Assembly: GCA_026705925.1 (NCBI GenBank)
Contig: JAPOZT010000028.1
Span: 1-64,000 of the forward strand
Direction: 5' to 3'
Origin: Gemmatimonadota bacterium
GTDB taxonomy: Bacteria; JAAXHH01
DNA: 64,000 nucleotides
The position numbers and the translations under genes were made by a program. Shown here in pieces: positions 1 through 8,715 of the stretch. Position 1 is the first letter of the stretch, and every line of letters begins with the position of its first letter. The notes under the pieces are model-generated. The model was not told the origin of the DNA, searched no databases, and saw only the letters and a program-made list of their open reading frames with translations.

Positions 1-1019
1 TTCATCCAAAAGGATCGATTGCCGGCGAGGCCCGTGAACGGGGCTTCTCGGTGGAAACCGTCCCGATCGGCGGTTACGTGAACCCCCTTTCGACCTGCGC
101 GCTGGGGCGCTGCATCCGCCGCTTCCGGCCCGGCGTCCTCCATCTCCACCTGTCCCGCGACCTCTGGCAGGCCGTGCCCGCCGCACGGCTGGCGGGGTTC
201 GGGGGACCGCTTCTGCTCACCAAGCACGTCGGTTCCTACGTCACGAAGAAGGATCCGCTGCACCGCTGGCTGTACCGGCGCGTTTCCCGCGTCATCACGG
301 TATCGGAGACGCTGAACAGGAACGTGCGGGAGACCTGTCCCGTACCGCCGGACCGCGTGGTGACGGTGCATCCGGCCCTGGACCTGGTACGGTTCGATCC
401 GGCCCGCTACGACCGGGAAGACACGAGACGATCGCTCGGGATCGCCTCTGGAGTCCGGTTGGTGGGGACCGTTGGCCGCCTATCTCCAGGAAAGGGCTAC
501 GAGGAGTTCCTGCAGGCCGCCCGATTGCTTCGGGACCGCCATCGGGAGATGCCCCTGCGGTTCGTCGTGGTGGGCGAAGCGAGCTACGGCGAGGAAGCGT
601 ACCACGACGGAATCGTTCGGCAGGCCCGGGAACTCGGCCTGGGTGATACCGTGCTGTTCACGGGCTTCAGACGCGATATTCCTGCCTTGCTGAACGCCAT
701 GGACGTTTTTATATTTCCCTCCAGAGCAGAGGGTTTCGGCGCGACGGTCATCGAGGCGATGGCCATGGGCGTGGCCTGTGTATCGACCCGGTCGGACGGC
801 ACGCTGGACACGGTTGAGGACGGCGAAACGGGCCTGGTCTTCCAGGGAGGCGACGCGGAGGGGCTCGCGCGGTCGGTCGAATCGCTGCTGATGGACGAGC
901 GTCTTCGCGTGCGCATGGCGGAGACGGGCCGCGTGCGGGCCAGGGCACGCTTCAGTCTCGACACCATGACCGACCGGGTGGAAGCGCTCTACGCCGCCTC
1001 AATGGCCCCTCCCGCCTGA
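1..1019 (+). CDS. Glycosyltransferase family 4, 5' end cut by window
   Basis: A GT-B fold glycosyltransferase that would transfer a sugar from a nucleotide-sugar to a growing surface glycan at the inner membrane. The ORF track starts at a GTG at 51, but the frame is open back to base 3 and reads HPKGSIAGEARERGFSVE, which resembles the N-terminal strand region of GT4 enzymes, so the true start lies before the window. The C-terminal half has the GT4 donor-site pattern EGFGATVIEAMAMG with the two spaced glutamates, preceded by GTVGRLSPGKGYEEF. An 18-nt gap leads to the ABC exporter, and GT9 and GT2 genes follow, so a lipopolysaccharide-core or related glycan role is likely. Acceptor and sugar cannot be told from sequence. 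Confidence 0.9.
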   Translation, partial: HPKGSIAGEARERGFSVETVPIGGYVNPLSTCALGRCIRRFRPGVLHLHLSRDLWQAVPAARLAGFGGPLLLTKHVGSYVTKKDPLHRWLYRRVSRVITVSETLNRNVRETCPVPPDRVVTVHPALDLVRFDPARYDREDTRRSLGIASGVRLVGTVGRLSPGKGYEEFLQAARLLRDRHREMPLRFVVVGEASYGEEAYHDGIVRQARELGLGDTVLFTGFRRDIPALLNAMDVFIFPSRAEGFGATVIEAMAMGVACVSTRSDGTLDTVEDGETGLVFQGGDAEGLARSVESLLMDERLRVRMAETGRVRARARFSLDTMTDRVEALYAASMAPPA

Positions 1020-1037
1020 CCCACTAATCGACCCCCC

Positions 1038-3026
1038 ATGAATCTGTATCTCCGAGTATTATCCTACGTAAAACCCTACTGGTACTTCATGGCTGGCGCC
1101 ATGGTATGCATGGCCTGTTTCGCGCTGACCAGCAGCGCCACGGTCTGGGTAGCCCTGCCCTTTTTGCAGACCCTCTTCGGCCAGGAGACTGTGCAGACGG
1201 TTCAGGACGGGCAGGACGAGCGGCCAGGGCAGGTCGGGCCGCCGGGGCAACCAGGGCAAACAGAGCAGGCCGCCTTGCCCGGGCAGATCGGTCAGGGCGG
1301 TCAAGGCAGTCAGGGCGGGCAGCTCGACCTGGCCCAGGATTCGGCGAACCGGCTGGAGCAGCGCACCGGGATGACGGGCCTGCGCGAGACGTTGAAGGAC
1401 CGCACCAACGATCTGATCAGGCGGCCGACCAAGCAGGCGACCCTCGAGCGTCTCTGCCTGATTATTTTATTTATCCTCCTGCTCAAGAACATCAGCAGTT
1501 ACCTGCAGGCCTACCTGATGGCCTACGCCGAAAACGGGGTCATCAAAGACCTCAGGAACCACCTGTATATCCATCTGCACCGTCTCTCCCTGTCCTATTT
1601 CCACCGGGAACGCACGGGTGAGCTCATCTCTCGAGTATCCTACGATGTCATGAAGATCAACGGGACCATATCGGCCGCATTCGGTACACTCGTCAAGGAG
1701 CCCATGCTGGTGGTGGTCTTCCTCGCGATCCTCCTGATCCTCAGCTGGCAGTTGACGCTGGTCTCCCTGGTCCTGCTTCCCCTGAGCATCCTCGTCATCA
1801 CCACGGTGGGCAGGCGCCTTCGCCGGAGCAGCACGGCCTCCCAGGAGGCCATGGCCGACCTGACCTCGACGCTCCAGGAGACCGTGGCCGGCGTGCGAGT
1901 GGTCAAGGCCTTCAACATGGAGTCCTTCGAAATCGGCAAGTTCAAACGGCAGACGCAACACTACTTCCGCACGCTGCTCCGCCTGACGCACATGCACAAC
2001 CTGGCCAGCCCCGTCACGGAGATCCTGGGCGGCGTCGTGGGCCTGGCGATTCTCTGGTACGGCGGGCGGCAGGTCCTGGAAGGCGGCCTGCTGGCGCCCG
2101 AGGACTTCCTGACCTTTTTCCTGGCCCTCTTCTCCATGATGAAACCGGTCAAGGAACTTGGACAGGTGCATAACCGGATCCAGGAAGGGATCGCCGCCGC
2201 CGACCGCGTGTTTTCCGTGCTGGACACGGACCCGGAGATCACGGACGCCCCGGGTGCGGTCCCGTTGCCCGACCTGCGTCGGGAGATCCGGCTCGATCGC
2301 GTTTCCTTCCGGTACGATACGGTATCCGATCCCGCCCTGGAAGAAATCGACCTGGTGGTCCGATCGGGCGAGACCGTGGCGCTCGTGGGACCCAGCGGCG
2401 GCGGCAAGTCCACCCTGGTGGATCTCGTCGCGCGGTTCTACGATCCGACCGGAGGGCGCATCGAGATCGACGGGCAGGACCTGCGTTCGGTCACGGTGGC
2501 CTCTCTCCGGGAGAAGATGGGCATCGTTACCCAGGACGTGATCCTCTTCAACGATACGGTACGCAACAATATCGCCTACGGCGTGGCGGACATGCCCCGG
2601 GAACGGATACGGGCCGCCGCGGCCGCTGCGAACGCGGACGCCTTCATTGAGCAATTGCCCGACGGTTACAATACGTTTCTCGGGGAGCGGGGCGTGCGGC
2701 TTTCCGGGGGGCAGCGCCAGCGCATCGCCATCGCCCGGGCCATCCTGAAGGATCCCCAGATCCTCATATTCGACGAGGCCACGTCCAGTCTGGACACCGA
2801 GTCCGAGCTGCTGGTGCAGGAGGCCATCGACCGGCTGATGAAGGGCAGGACGGCCCTGGTCATCGCCCATCGCCTGTCGACGGTGCAGAAAGCGGACCGG
2901 GTGGTCGTGGTCGACCGCGGCCGGATCGTCCAGACCGGCGTCCACGCGTCGCTGGTCCAGGTAGACGGCCTGTACCGGAAGCTCTACAACCTGCAGTTCC
3001 GGGACCAGGAACCGGTCCTGGAATAA
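1038..3026 (+). CDS. MsbA-like ABC exporter (lipid/glycolipid flippase)
   Basis: A half-size ABC exporter of 662 residues: an N-terminal membrane domain followed by an ATPase domain from about residue 415. Walker A is GPSGGGKST (about residue 451), the signature is LSGGQRQRIAIARA (about 554), and Walker B is ILIFDEATS. Next to glycosyltransferases, the likely substrate is a lipid A-core or other glycolipid flipped across the inner membrane; this is inference from family and context. The loop between TM1 and TM2 (residues about 50-135) is far longer than usual and holds a Gly-Gln-Pro-rich repeat tract (GQVGPPGQPGQ and related), so it should project into the periplasm. It follows the GT4 gene by 18 nt and precedes a GT9 gene by 10 nt, suggesting one operon. 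Confidence 0.9.
   Translation: MNLYLRVLSYVKPYWYFMAGAMVCMACFALTSSATVWVALPFLQTLFGQETVQTVQDGQDERPGQVGPPGQPGQTEQAALPGQIGQGGQGSQGGQLDLAQDSANRLEQRTGMTGLRETLKDRTNDLIRRPTKQATLERLCLIILFILLLKNISSYLQAYLMAYAENGVIKDLRNHLYIHLHRLSLSYFHRERTGELISRVSYDVMKINGTISAAFGTLVKEPMLVVVFLAILLILSWQLTLVSLVLLPLSILVITTVGRRLRRSSTASQEAMADLTSTLQETVAGVRVVKAFNMESFEIGKFKRQTQHYFRTLLRLTHMHNLASPVTEILGGVVGLAILWYGGRQVLEGGLLAPEDFLTFFLALFSMMKPVKELGQVHNRIQEGIAAADRVFSVLDTDPEITDAPGAVPLPDLRREIRLDRVSFRYDTVSDPALEEIDLVVRSGETVALVGPSGGGKSTLVDLVARFYDPTGGRIEIDGQDLRSVTVASLREKMGIVTQDVILFNDTVRNNIAYGVADMPRERIRAAAAAANADAFIEQLPDGYNTFLGERGVRLSGGQRQRIAIARAILKDPQILIFDEATSSLDTESELLVQEAIDRLMKGRTALVIAHRLSTVQKADRVVVVDRGRIVQTGVHASLVQVDGLYRKLYNLQFRDQEPVLE
1206..1324 (+). 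repeat. Imperfect Gly-Gln repeat tract in the exporter loop
   Basis: Degenerate short repeats of the type GGGCAGGTC / GGGCAACCA / GGTCAGGGC encode Gly-X-X triplets (GQIGQGGQGSQGGQ). They lie in frame in the predicted periplasmic TM1-TM2 loop. This belongs with the other repeat expansions of the window. Confidence 0.75.
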
Positions 3027-3036
3027 CGGACGGCCG

Positions 3037-4212
3037 ATGATGTGGTATCCCATCGAGAAGCGGCTCAAGACCCGGGTGCTCAACTGGCTGGCCAGCCATC
3101 CCCTGGGCAATCGCCGCGCGCCACCCGACACGGTCGATACGGATCGCATCGACCGGATCCTGATCATCCGGCAACACGATCAGTTCGGTGATTTCCTGCT
3201 GACCACCCCCGCGATCCACGCGCTGCGGGCGCGGTTTCCCGCCGCGCGCCTCTCCCTGGTGGTCCGCGCCTACCTGTACCCCGTGGCACTCAACAATCCG
3301 GACGTGGACGAGGTCCTGCTGTTCCACGAATCCGGTTTCCGCTGGCGGCCCCGGGACATCCGGACCTTCATCGATCTCATGCGCGACCCCGTTGATCTCG
3401 CCGTCGTGTTCAACACGGTCTCCCACTCCCTGTCCAGCGACCTCATCGCGTGGCTTTCGGGCGCACCTGTGGTCATGGGACCCGAAACGCCCACCTTCGA
3501 CCACCTCGATCACAATCCCTTCTACACCATCAACGTGCCCGTGCGTCCCGAACCCAGGCACCAGATCCAGCGGAACCTGGACGTGGTACGGTACGTGGGC
3601 GCCGATACGGACGACCTGTCCTACCGTTACGCCATGACCGAGGAGGAACGGGCGGTCGGCCGGGCGGTGATCGATGGCCTGGCCGGGGATCCCGGGAAGC
3701 CCCGAGGTCCCGAGCCCGAAGGCCCTGGAACCGCGGGCCCCGTGGTCGCCGTCCACTTCGGCACCGGGGACGCGAGGAAGCGGTACCCCGTGGAACAGCT
3801 GGCCCGCGTCTGCGATGAACTGGCCGCCCGTCGCTCCGCCCGGATCCTGCTCATCCCCGCGCCGGGAGAAGAAGGTCTGCTCCGTGCGCTGCGCGATGCG
3901 GTATCCGCTCCGTTGCACGGCGCTCCGCCCCTGTCGCTGCGGGAGGTCGCGGGCGTGATCCGCGCCGCGGACCTGCTCGTGTGCAACGACACCGGCGTCC
4001 TCCACCTGGCCGCCGCCGTGAAGACGCCCACCCTGTCCTTCCACGCCACCAGCGATCCGGCCCACTGGAAGCCGCCCGGCAGGAGGCACCGCGCCTTCTA
4101 TGCGGCCAGTCAACGGATCGGGGAGATACCGCCGGACCGCGTGTGCCGCGAAATCATCGCCATGCTCGATGATCCCGGCAGCGGCGAAACGGGCGAGATC
4201 ATCCGGGTCTGA
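3037..4212 (+). CDS. Glycosyltransferase family 9 (heptosyltransferase-like)
   Basis: A 391-residue GT9 protein. These GT-B enzymes add ADP-heptose or similar sugars to lipopolysaccharide core. The N-terminal motif RILIIRQHDQFGDFLLTTPA matches the family's phosphate-handling start, the middle has HFGTGDARKRYP (about residue 239), and the donor site has LVCNDTGVLHLAAAVKTPT. A Pro/Gly-rich stretch (GDPGKPRGPEPEGPGTAG, about 220-238) lengthens the interdomain linker. It starts 10 nt after the ABC exporter and probably shares its transcript. It is less similar to the other two GT9 proteins of the window than they are to each other. The exact sugar is unknown. Confidence 0.88.
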   Translation: MMWYPIEKRLKTRVLNWLASHPLGNRRAPPDTVDTDRIDRILIIRQHDQFGDFLLTTPAIHALRARFPAARLSLVVRAYLYPVALNNPDVDEVLLFHESGFRWRPRDIRTFIDLMRDPVDLAVVFNTVSHSLSSDLIAWLSGAPVVMGPETPTFDHLDHNPFYTINVPVRPEPRHQIQRNLDVVRYVGADTDDLSYRYAMTEEERAVGRAVIDGLAGDPGKPRGPEPEGPGTAGPVVAVHFGTGDARKRYPVEQLARVCDELAARRSARILLIPAPGEEGLLRALRDAVSAPLHGAPPLSLREVAGVIRAADLLVCNDTGVLHLAAAVKTPTLSFHATSDPAHWKPPGRRHRAFYAASQRIGEIPPDRVCREIIAMLDDPGSGETGEIIRV

Positions 4213-4238
4213 ACCCGGTCCGGGACGGCCTAATTCAC

Positions 4239-4267
4239 TTGACACGACGCCTGCCCGCTCATACCAT
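4239..4267 (+). promoter_or_regulatory. Sigma70-type promoter for the methyltransferase
   Basis: TTGACA (4239-4244), a 17-bp spacer, then TACCAT (4262-4267). The ORF track uses the TTG inside this -35 box as a start codon. The promoter reading instead favours a downstream ATG. Confidence 0.55.
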
Positions 4268-4313
4268 GTTGCCCGCTCAGGCGAACGCCTCCATGGCACG
4301 GGAACGGGTGAAC

Positions 4314-4814
4314 ATGGCGACCAAACTCGATCTGGGCTGCGGACCTTTCGGGAAGCTGGAAGGGGCCGTCGGCCTGGACATCAACGATGCGGCGCACGTG
4401 GACGTCGTGCACAGCCTGGACGACTACCCCTATCCCTTCGACGACGCACAGTTCGATCACGTCGAGATGTCACACATCCTGGAGCATATCCTTCAGCCGG
4501 TCCGGGCCATGGACGAAGTGTACCGCATCGCGCGGTCCGGGGCGTCGGTCCGCATCGTCACGCCCCACTACTCGTCGCAGCTTTCATATGGCGACCTGAC
4601 GCACTATCATCACTTCGGCTACGTGACGATCACCCAGATGTGCCGGGACGGACGGTTTAGGATGGACGAATGCAGGCTGATCTTCAGCGACGTCTACCGG
4701 GTGCTGGGCATCAGCCTGCTCGCCAACCGGTTTCCCCGCAGATGGGAGAAGTACCTCGCGTTCATCTTCCCCGGCATGTACGTGGAGGCGAAGCTGACCG
4801 TAGTCAAGCCCTGA
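4314..4814 (+). CDS. Class I SAM-dependent methyltransferase
   Basis: A small methyltransferase of about 166 residues, with the SAM motif KLDLGCGPFGK near the start, the acidic ribose-binding VGLDIND, and the post-motif SHILEHILQPVRAMDEVYRIARSG seen in Methyltransf_11 proteins of surface-glycan clusters. The track start (TTG 4239) coincides with a -35 box, so I use ATG 4314, which sits directly before the motif; ATG 4293 (MARERVNMATK) is equally possible. The ORF has its own putative promoter and lies between GT9 and the symporter genes. The substrate is probably a sugar or lipid of the surface glycan, by context only. Confidence 0.8.
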   Translation: MATKLDLGCGPFGKLEGAVGLDINDAAHVDVVHSLDDYPYPFDDAQFDHVEMSHILEHILQPVRAMDEVYRIARSGASVRIVTPHYSSQLSYGDLTHYHHFGYVTITQMCRDGRFRMDECRLIFSDVYRVLGISLLANRFPRRWEKYLAFIFPGMYVEAKLTVVKP

Positions 4815-4842
4815 ACGGAAAGGGCTGAACCGGAGGACCGAC

Positions 4843-5214
4843 ATGTCTGACTCGACGGATTCAGCCGGCAGCAAAGGCACCGCACCGGATTCAGCCGGTA
4901 GCGGGAGCGCATCGGTGGATTCAGCCGGCAGCAGGGCCGCCGCGGCGCTGCGCCGCTACTGGCGGGCCAACATCCGGATCATGGCCGTGCTGCTCGGACT
5001 CTGGGCCCTGGCCGGCCTGGGAGCCGGCATCCTGTTCGCGGACACGCTCAACGCGTACCGCATATCCGGCACCGGCTTTCCCCTCGGGTTCTGGTTCGCC
5101 CACCAGGGCAGCATCATCGTGTTCGTGCTGCTCATACTGGCCTACTGCCTGTACATGAACCGCCTGGACAACCGGCACCGCCGGGAACTCGAAACCACCA
5201 GGCAGGAAGGGTAG
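4843..5214 (+). CDS. DUF4212 small subunit of sodium:solute symporter
   Basis: A 123-residue membrane protein of the DUF4212 type, which pairs with the large sodium:solute symporter subunit encoded next. Two transmembrane segments are visible (IRIMAVLLGLWALAGLGAGI and GSIIVFVLLILAYCLYM), with the family's FPLGFWFAHQGS between them. A GGAGG ribosome site precedes the ATG. The first 30 or so residues are a 10-residue tandem repeat (DSAGSKGTAP, DSAGSGSASV, DSAGSRAAAA) that is not part of the domain. The large subunit starts 9 nt downstream, so the two are surely co-translated. Confidence 0.9.
   Translation: MSDSTDSAGSKGTAPDSAGSGSASVDSAGSRAAAALRRYWRANIRIMAVLLGLWALAGLGAGILFADTLNAYRISGTGFPLGFWFAHQGSIIVFVLLILAYCLYMNRLDNRHRRELETTRQEG
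4857..4932 (+). repeat. 30-bp tandem repeat at start of DUF4212 gene
   Basis: GGATTCAGCCGG(C/T)AGC occurs at 4857, 4887 and 4917, an exact 30-bp period that encodes DSAGS plus five variable residues. It lies in frame in the cytoplasmic N-terminus. Confidence 0.9.
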
Positions 5215-5223
5215 CCGCGGGCG

Positions 5224-7077
5224 ATGTCGGTACAGGCTTGGACCTATTTCTTCGTAGCCCTCTCTTTCGGCCTCTATCTCTTTATCGCGTGGCGTACCCG
5301 GGTCCGGGACACCCGGGGCTTCTACGTCGCCGGCCGGGGCGTGCCCGCGGCGGCCAACGGCATGGCCACGGCCGCCGACTGGATGAGCGCGGCGTCCTTC
5401 ATTTCCATGGCCGGGCTGATTTCCACGATGGGATACGCCGGCGGCGTCTATCTCATGGGCTGGACGGGCGGTTACGTGCTGCTGGCGCTGCTGCTCGCGC
5501 CCTACCTTCGGAAATTCGGCCACTATACCGTGCCGGACTTCGTGGGAGACCGCTTCGCTTCGGACCTCGCGCGCGTCGTGGCCGTCTCGTGCGCCATATT
5601 CATCAGTTTTACCTACGTAGCGGGGCAGATGCGCGGCGTGGGCGTCGTTTTCAGCCGGTTCCTCGAAGTGGACATCCATATCGGCGTCATCATCGGGATG
5701 GCCATTGTCTTCATCTACGCCACGCTCGGGGGAATGAAGGGCATCACGTGGACCCAGGTCGCCCAGTACTGGGTGCTCATCACCGCCTTCTTGATCCCCG
5801 CCATCGCCATCAGCATCAAGCTCACGGGAAGCCCCCTGCCTCAGGCGGGACTCGGCACCACACTGGAGCCTTCGATCGCGGGCCAGTCAGGCGTATACCT
5901 GCTGGAAAAGCTCAACCAGATACATGCGGACCTGGGATTCAGCAGCTACACGTCCACCTTCGTGGGAGGGTGGGACAAGGTCAATGTATTCTGCGTGGCC
6001 CTCGCGCTCATGGTGGGCACGGCGGGCCTGCCCCACGTGCTCGTCCGGTTCTACACCGTCAAATCGGTCCGGGCCGCGAGATGGAGCGCTTTCTGGGCGC
6101 TGTTGTTCATCTCCCTGCTCTACTTGACGGCGCCCGCGACGGCGGCCTTCGCGCGGTATTACATGATCGACAGCCTGAACGGCAAGACCGCGCAGGAACT
6201 GCCCTCCTGGTTCGAAAACTGGGAGAAGACCGGCCTGATCCTGTGGATGGACGACGGAGACGGCGTCATGCGGTATTCGGCCGGTGAGGACAACGAGATC
6301 TTTCGCGGCGGTTCCCTGTCGCACGCTGAACTGTCCTCCGTACAGGTCAACCACCAGGCGTGGCTCGATTCGGACGGCGCCGCGGGGGCGGATGGTCGCA
6401 CGGCCCTCAGGGCCCGGGGACTTTCGGGCCCGGACCGCGACATCATCGTGCTGGCGACGCCGGAGATGGCCGAACTGGCCAGTTGGATCATCGCGCTCGT
6501 CGCGGCCGGCGGCCTGGCGGCGGCCCTGTCCACCGCCAGCGGGCTGCTGCTCGTCATTTCGTCCAGTGTTTCCCACGACCTGTACTACCGTGTACTGCGC
6601 CCGAACGCGAGCGAGAGTCAGCGCCTTTCCGTGGGCCGGGGGGTGATCGGCATCGCTGTGATCGTGGCCGGCGTATTCGGCATCTACCCGCCGGGATTCG
6701 TCAGCCAGGTGGTGGCTTTCGCCTTCGGCCTTGCCGCCGCGAGCTTCTTCCCCGCCATCGTACTGGGCATTTTCAGCAAGCGCGTGGGCACGATACCCGC
6801 CGTGTGCGGTATCCTGGCCGGCATCGGCTTTACGGCTTTCTACATCATCGCCTGCGTGTTCTTCGGCATGGAAACCTGGACCTTCGGGCTGTTCGCCAAC
6901 GGCATCAGTCCCCAGGGGATCGGGACGATCGGCATGCTGATCAACTTCGCCGTGACCCTGGGGCTCACGCCGCTTTTCCCCAGGCCCGGCAAGGAAATCG
7001 AGGCCATGGTCGACTCGGTCAGGGAACCGGAAGACGCCGGACCCGCGGTGCAGATCGAGACGGCCCCGGAACATTGA
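5224..7077 (+). CDS. Sodium:solute symporter, large subunit (VC_2705-type)
   Basis: A 617-residue SSS-family transporter with about 13 hydrophobic segments. Family hallmarks are FYVAGRGVPAAANGMATAAD near the N-terminus, GGYVLLALLLAPYLRKFG, and the sodium-site region GLAAALSTASGLLLVISSS. The long soluble insert between TM segments (about residues 325-415) is typical of the subfamily that pairs with DUF4212 proteins, and that partner is immediately upstream. It probably imports a carboxylate or amino-acid-like solute driven by sodium. Its location inside a glycosyltransferase cluster is odd, and no regulator is adjacent. Confidence 0.9.
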   Translation: MSVQAWTYFFVALSFGLYLFIAWRTRVRDTRGFYVAGRGVPAAANGMATAADWMSAASFISMAGLISTMGYAGGVYLMGWTGGYVLLALLLAPYLRKFGHYTVPDFVGDRFASDLARVVAVSCAIFISFTYVAGQMRGVGVVFSRFLEVDIHIGVIIGMAIVFIYATLGGMKGITWTQVAQYWVLITAFLIPAIAISIKLTGSPLPQAGLGTTLEPSIAGQSGVYLLEKLNQIHADLGFSSYTSTFVGGWDKVNVFCVALALMVGTAGLPHVLVRFYTVKSVRAARWSAFWALLFISLLYLTAPATAAFARYYMIDSLNGKTAQELPSWFENWEKTGLILWMDDGDGVMRYSAGEDNEIFRGGSLSHAELSSVQVNHQAWLDSDGAAGADGRTALRARGLSGPDRDIIVLATPEMAELASWIIALVAAGGLAAALSTASGLLLVISSSVSHDLYYRVLRPNASESQRLSVGRGVIGIAVIVAGVFGIYPPGFVSQVVAFAFGLAAASFFPAIVLGIFSKRVGTIPAVCGILAGIGFTAFYIIACVFFGMETWTFGLFANGISPQGIGTIGMLINFAVTLGLTPLFPRPGKEIEAMVDSVREPEDAGPAVQIETAPEH

Positions 7078-7095
7078 TCCGCGGGAGCCGGCGCC

Positions 7096-7881
7096 ATGTC
7101 CCTCTCCGTCATCATTATCGCCCGGAACGAAGCTTCGCGGATCGAAGCCTGCCTGCAGAGCGCGCGGTTCGCCGACGAGATCGTGCTCGTGGACTCGGGG
7201 AGCGACGACGATACCGTCGCCATCGCGCGGGAGTACGCCGACCACGTCATCGAATCGGAGTGGCTGGGCTACGGTCCGACCAAGCAACTGGCCCTGGAGC
7301 ACGCCACGGGCGACTGGGTGCTCTGGCTTGATGCCGACGAGCGCGTTCCGCCGGACCTGCGGGATGAAATCCTCGCCGTCGCGGCAAAGGAGGACCGCGC
7401 CGGTTACCGGATCGCGAGGAAGACGCTTTTTCTGGGACACTGGATCCGGCATTGCGGATGGTACCCCGATTACGTGCTGCGCCTCTTCCGGCGCGGGGCC
7501 GATCCCCGGTTCACCAACGACGAGGTGCACGAGGCGCTGCGCATACGGGGACCGGTCGGCGATCTGAAGCACCCCATGATCCACGATACCGATCCCACCC
7601 TCCACCACTACCTGGACAAGTTCAACAGCTTCACCAGTCTCGGCGCCCGCCAGCTCTACCGGTCGGGCAGGCGTTTCCGTTTGACAGATCTGGTTTTCCG
7701 TCCGATTTTTACCCTGTTCAAAATGTACGTGTGGCACAGAGGTTTCCTGGACGGCCTGCCGGGTTTCATCCTGTGCGGCCTTTCCGCCTGTTACGTTTTC
7801 ACCAAGTACGCCAAGCTCTGGCACCTTCACCTCCGGGGCTCCGCCGACGCCGAATCGGGCGCGGGGGGCCGATCCTCCTGA
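7096..7881 (+). CDS. Glycosyltransferase family 2 (WaaE-like), copy 1
   Basis: A 261-residue GT-A glycosyltransferase with SVIIIARNEASRIEACL at the N-terminus, the metal/nucleotide DxD-type region WVLWLDADERV, and the WaaE/KdtX-like C-terminal part ending in a hydrophobic segment (GLPGFILCGLSACYVFTKYAK) that likely contacts the membrane. The next gene is a similar protein of almost equal length, so the two look like an old tandem duplication. The likely role is adding a hexose to the inner core of lipopolysaccharide; the sugar is not predictable. Confidence 0.88.
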   Translation: MSLSVIIIARNEASRIEACLQSARFADEIVLVDSGSDDDTVAIAREYADHVIESEWLGYGPTKQLALEHATGDWVLWLDADERVPPDLRDEILAVAAKEDRAGYRIARKTLFLGHWIRHCGWYPDYVLRLFRRGADPRFTNDEVHEALRIRGPVGDLKHPMIHDTDPTLHHYLDKFNSFTSLGARQLYRSGRRFRLTDLVFRPIFTLFKMYVWHRGFLDGLPGFILCGLSACYVFTKYAKLWHLHLRGSADAESGAGGRSS

Positions 7882-7906
7882 AACCGCGCATCCACCGGCG
7901 TTTCTC

Positions 7907-8695
7907 ATGCAATCGCTGTCCGTCGTCGTGATCACGTACAATGAGGAGCGCAAGCTCCGGCGCTGCCTGGACCCGGTCTCCTGGGCCGATGAGATCATCG
8001 TGGTGGACAGCGGCAGCACCGACGGCACGGTGGAAATCGCGGAATCCTGCGGAGGACGCGTGTTTGAGCGGCCGTGGCCTGGTTTTGCCGGCCAGCGGAA
8101 CTTCGGCATGGCGCAGGCCCGCGGGGACTGGATCCTCTTTCTCGACGCGGATGAATACGTCACGGAAGGGCTCGATGCGCGGGTCCGAGACCTGCTGCGG
8201 TCCGGCGGGGATTTCGACGCGTACAAGATCCACCGCCAGGAACACTTTCTCCGGTTTCCCATCCGGCACGGAACGCTCAACCCGAGCTACCAGCCCCGAC
8301 TCCTTAAAAACGGAAAGGGATACTGGACGGGAGGCGCCCACGCCCATATCGAGGTAAACGGCCACGGCGAGCTGGGGCTGATCCACGAAGATCTCTACCA
8401 CGATTCGCACAACACGCTCTCCGATTTCATCGCCCGGATCGACCAGTACACCTCCGTGGACGCGGAGGAGCGGATCAAGGCGGGACAGCGCGTGGGACGG
8501 CTGCGCCTGGTGTTTTCTCCCCTCGGCATGGCCTGGAAATGCTACTTCGTCAAAAAGGGCTTCCGGGACGGTTTTCCCGGTCTCCTCTTCAGCCTGTGCA
8601 TGGGGATCTATTCGTTCCTGAGGCTGGTAAAGGTCTGGCAGGGCGAAACCGGGGCGGAGGAGCGCACGGACGGTCCGGCAAAGCCCTCCGCGTGA
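7907..8695 (+). CDS. Glycosyltransferase family 2 (WaaE-like), copy 2
   Basis: A 262-residue paralog of the preceding gene: SVVVITYNEERKLRRCL, VDSGSTDGTVEIAE and WILFLDADEYV match the same positions, and the C-terminus again has a hydrophobic stretch (GFPGLLFSLCMGIYSFLRLVK). It begins 25 nt after copy 1. Sequence divergence between the two is large enough that they probably use different acceptors. Role in surface glycan assembly is inferred from family and neighbours. Confidence 0.88.
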   Translation: MQSLSVVVITYNEERKLRRCLDPVSWADEIIVVDSGSTDGTVEIAESCGGRVFERPWPGFAGQRNFGMAQARGDWILFLDADEYVTEGLDARVRDLLRSGGDFDAYKIHRQEHFLRFPIRHGTLNPSYQPRLLKNGKGYWTGGAHAHIEVNGHGELGLIHEDLYHDSHNTLSDFIARIDQYTSVDAEERIKAGQRVGRLRLVFSPLGMAWKCYFVKKGFRDGFPGLLFSLCMGIYSFLRLVKVWQGETGAEERTDGPAKPSA

Positions 8696-8715
8696 CGGCC
8701 GATTCGGATGGAGTC

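Noticed and set aside
1467-3167. Long minus-strand ORF of 566 codons opposite the ABC exporter, and many similar antisense ORFs (for example 5887-8280 and 32471-35731)
   Set aside because: They lie fully opposite genes with clear family motifs, have Arg/Gly/His/Pro-rich composition, and show no recognisable domain. They arise from the scarcity of stop codons in GC-rich DNA.
4239-4313. N-terminal extension of the methyltransferase from the TTG at 4239
   Set aside because: This TTG is part of a TTGACA-N17-TACCAT promoter, and the extra residues have no family similarity.
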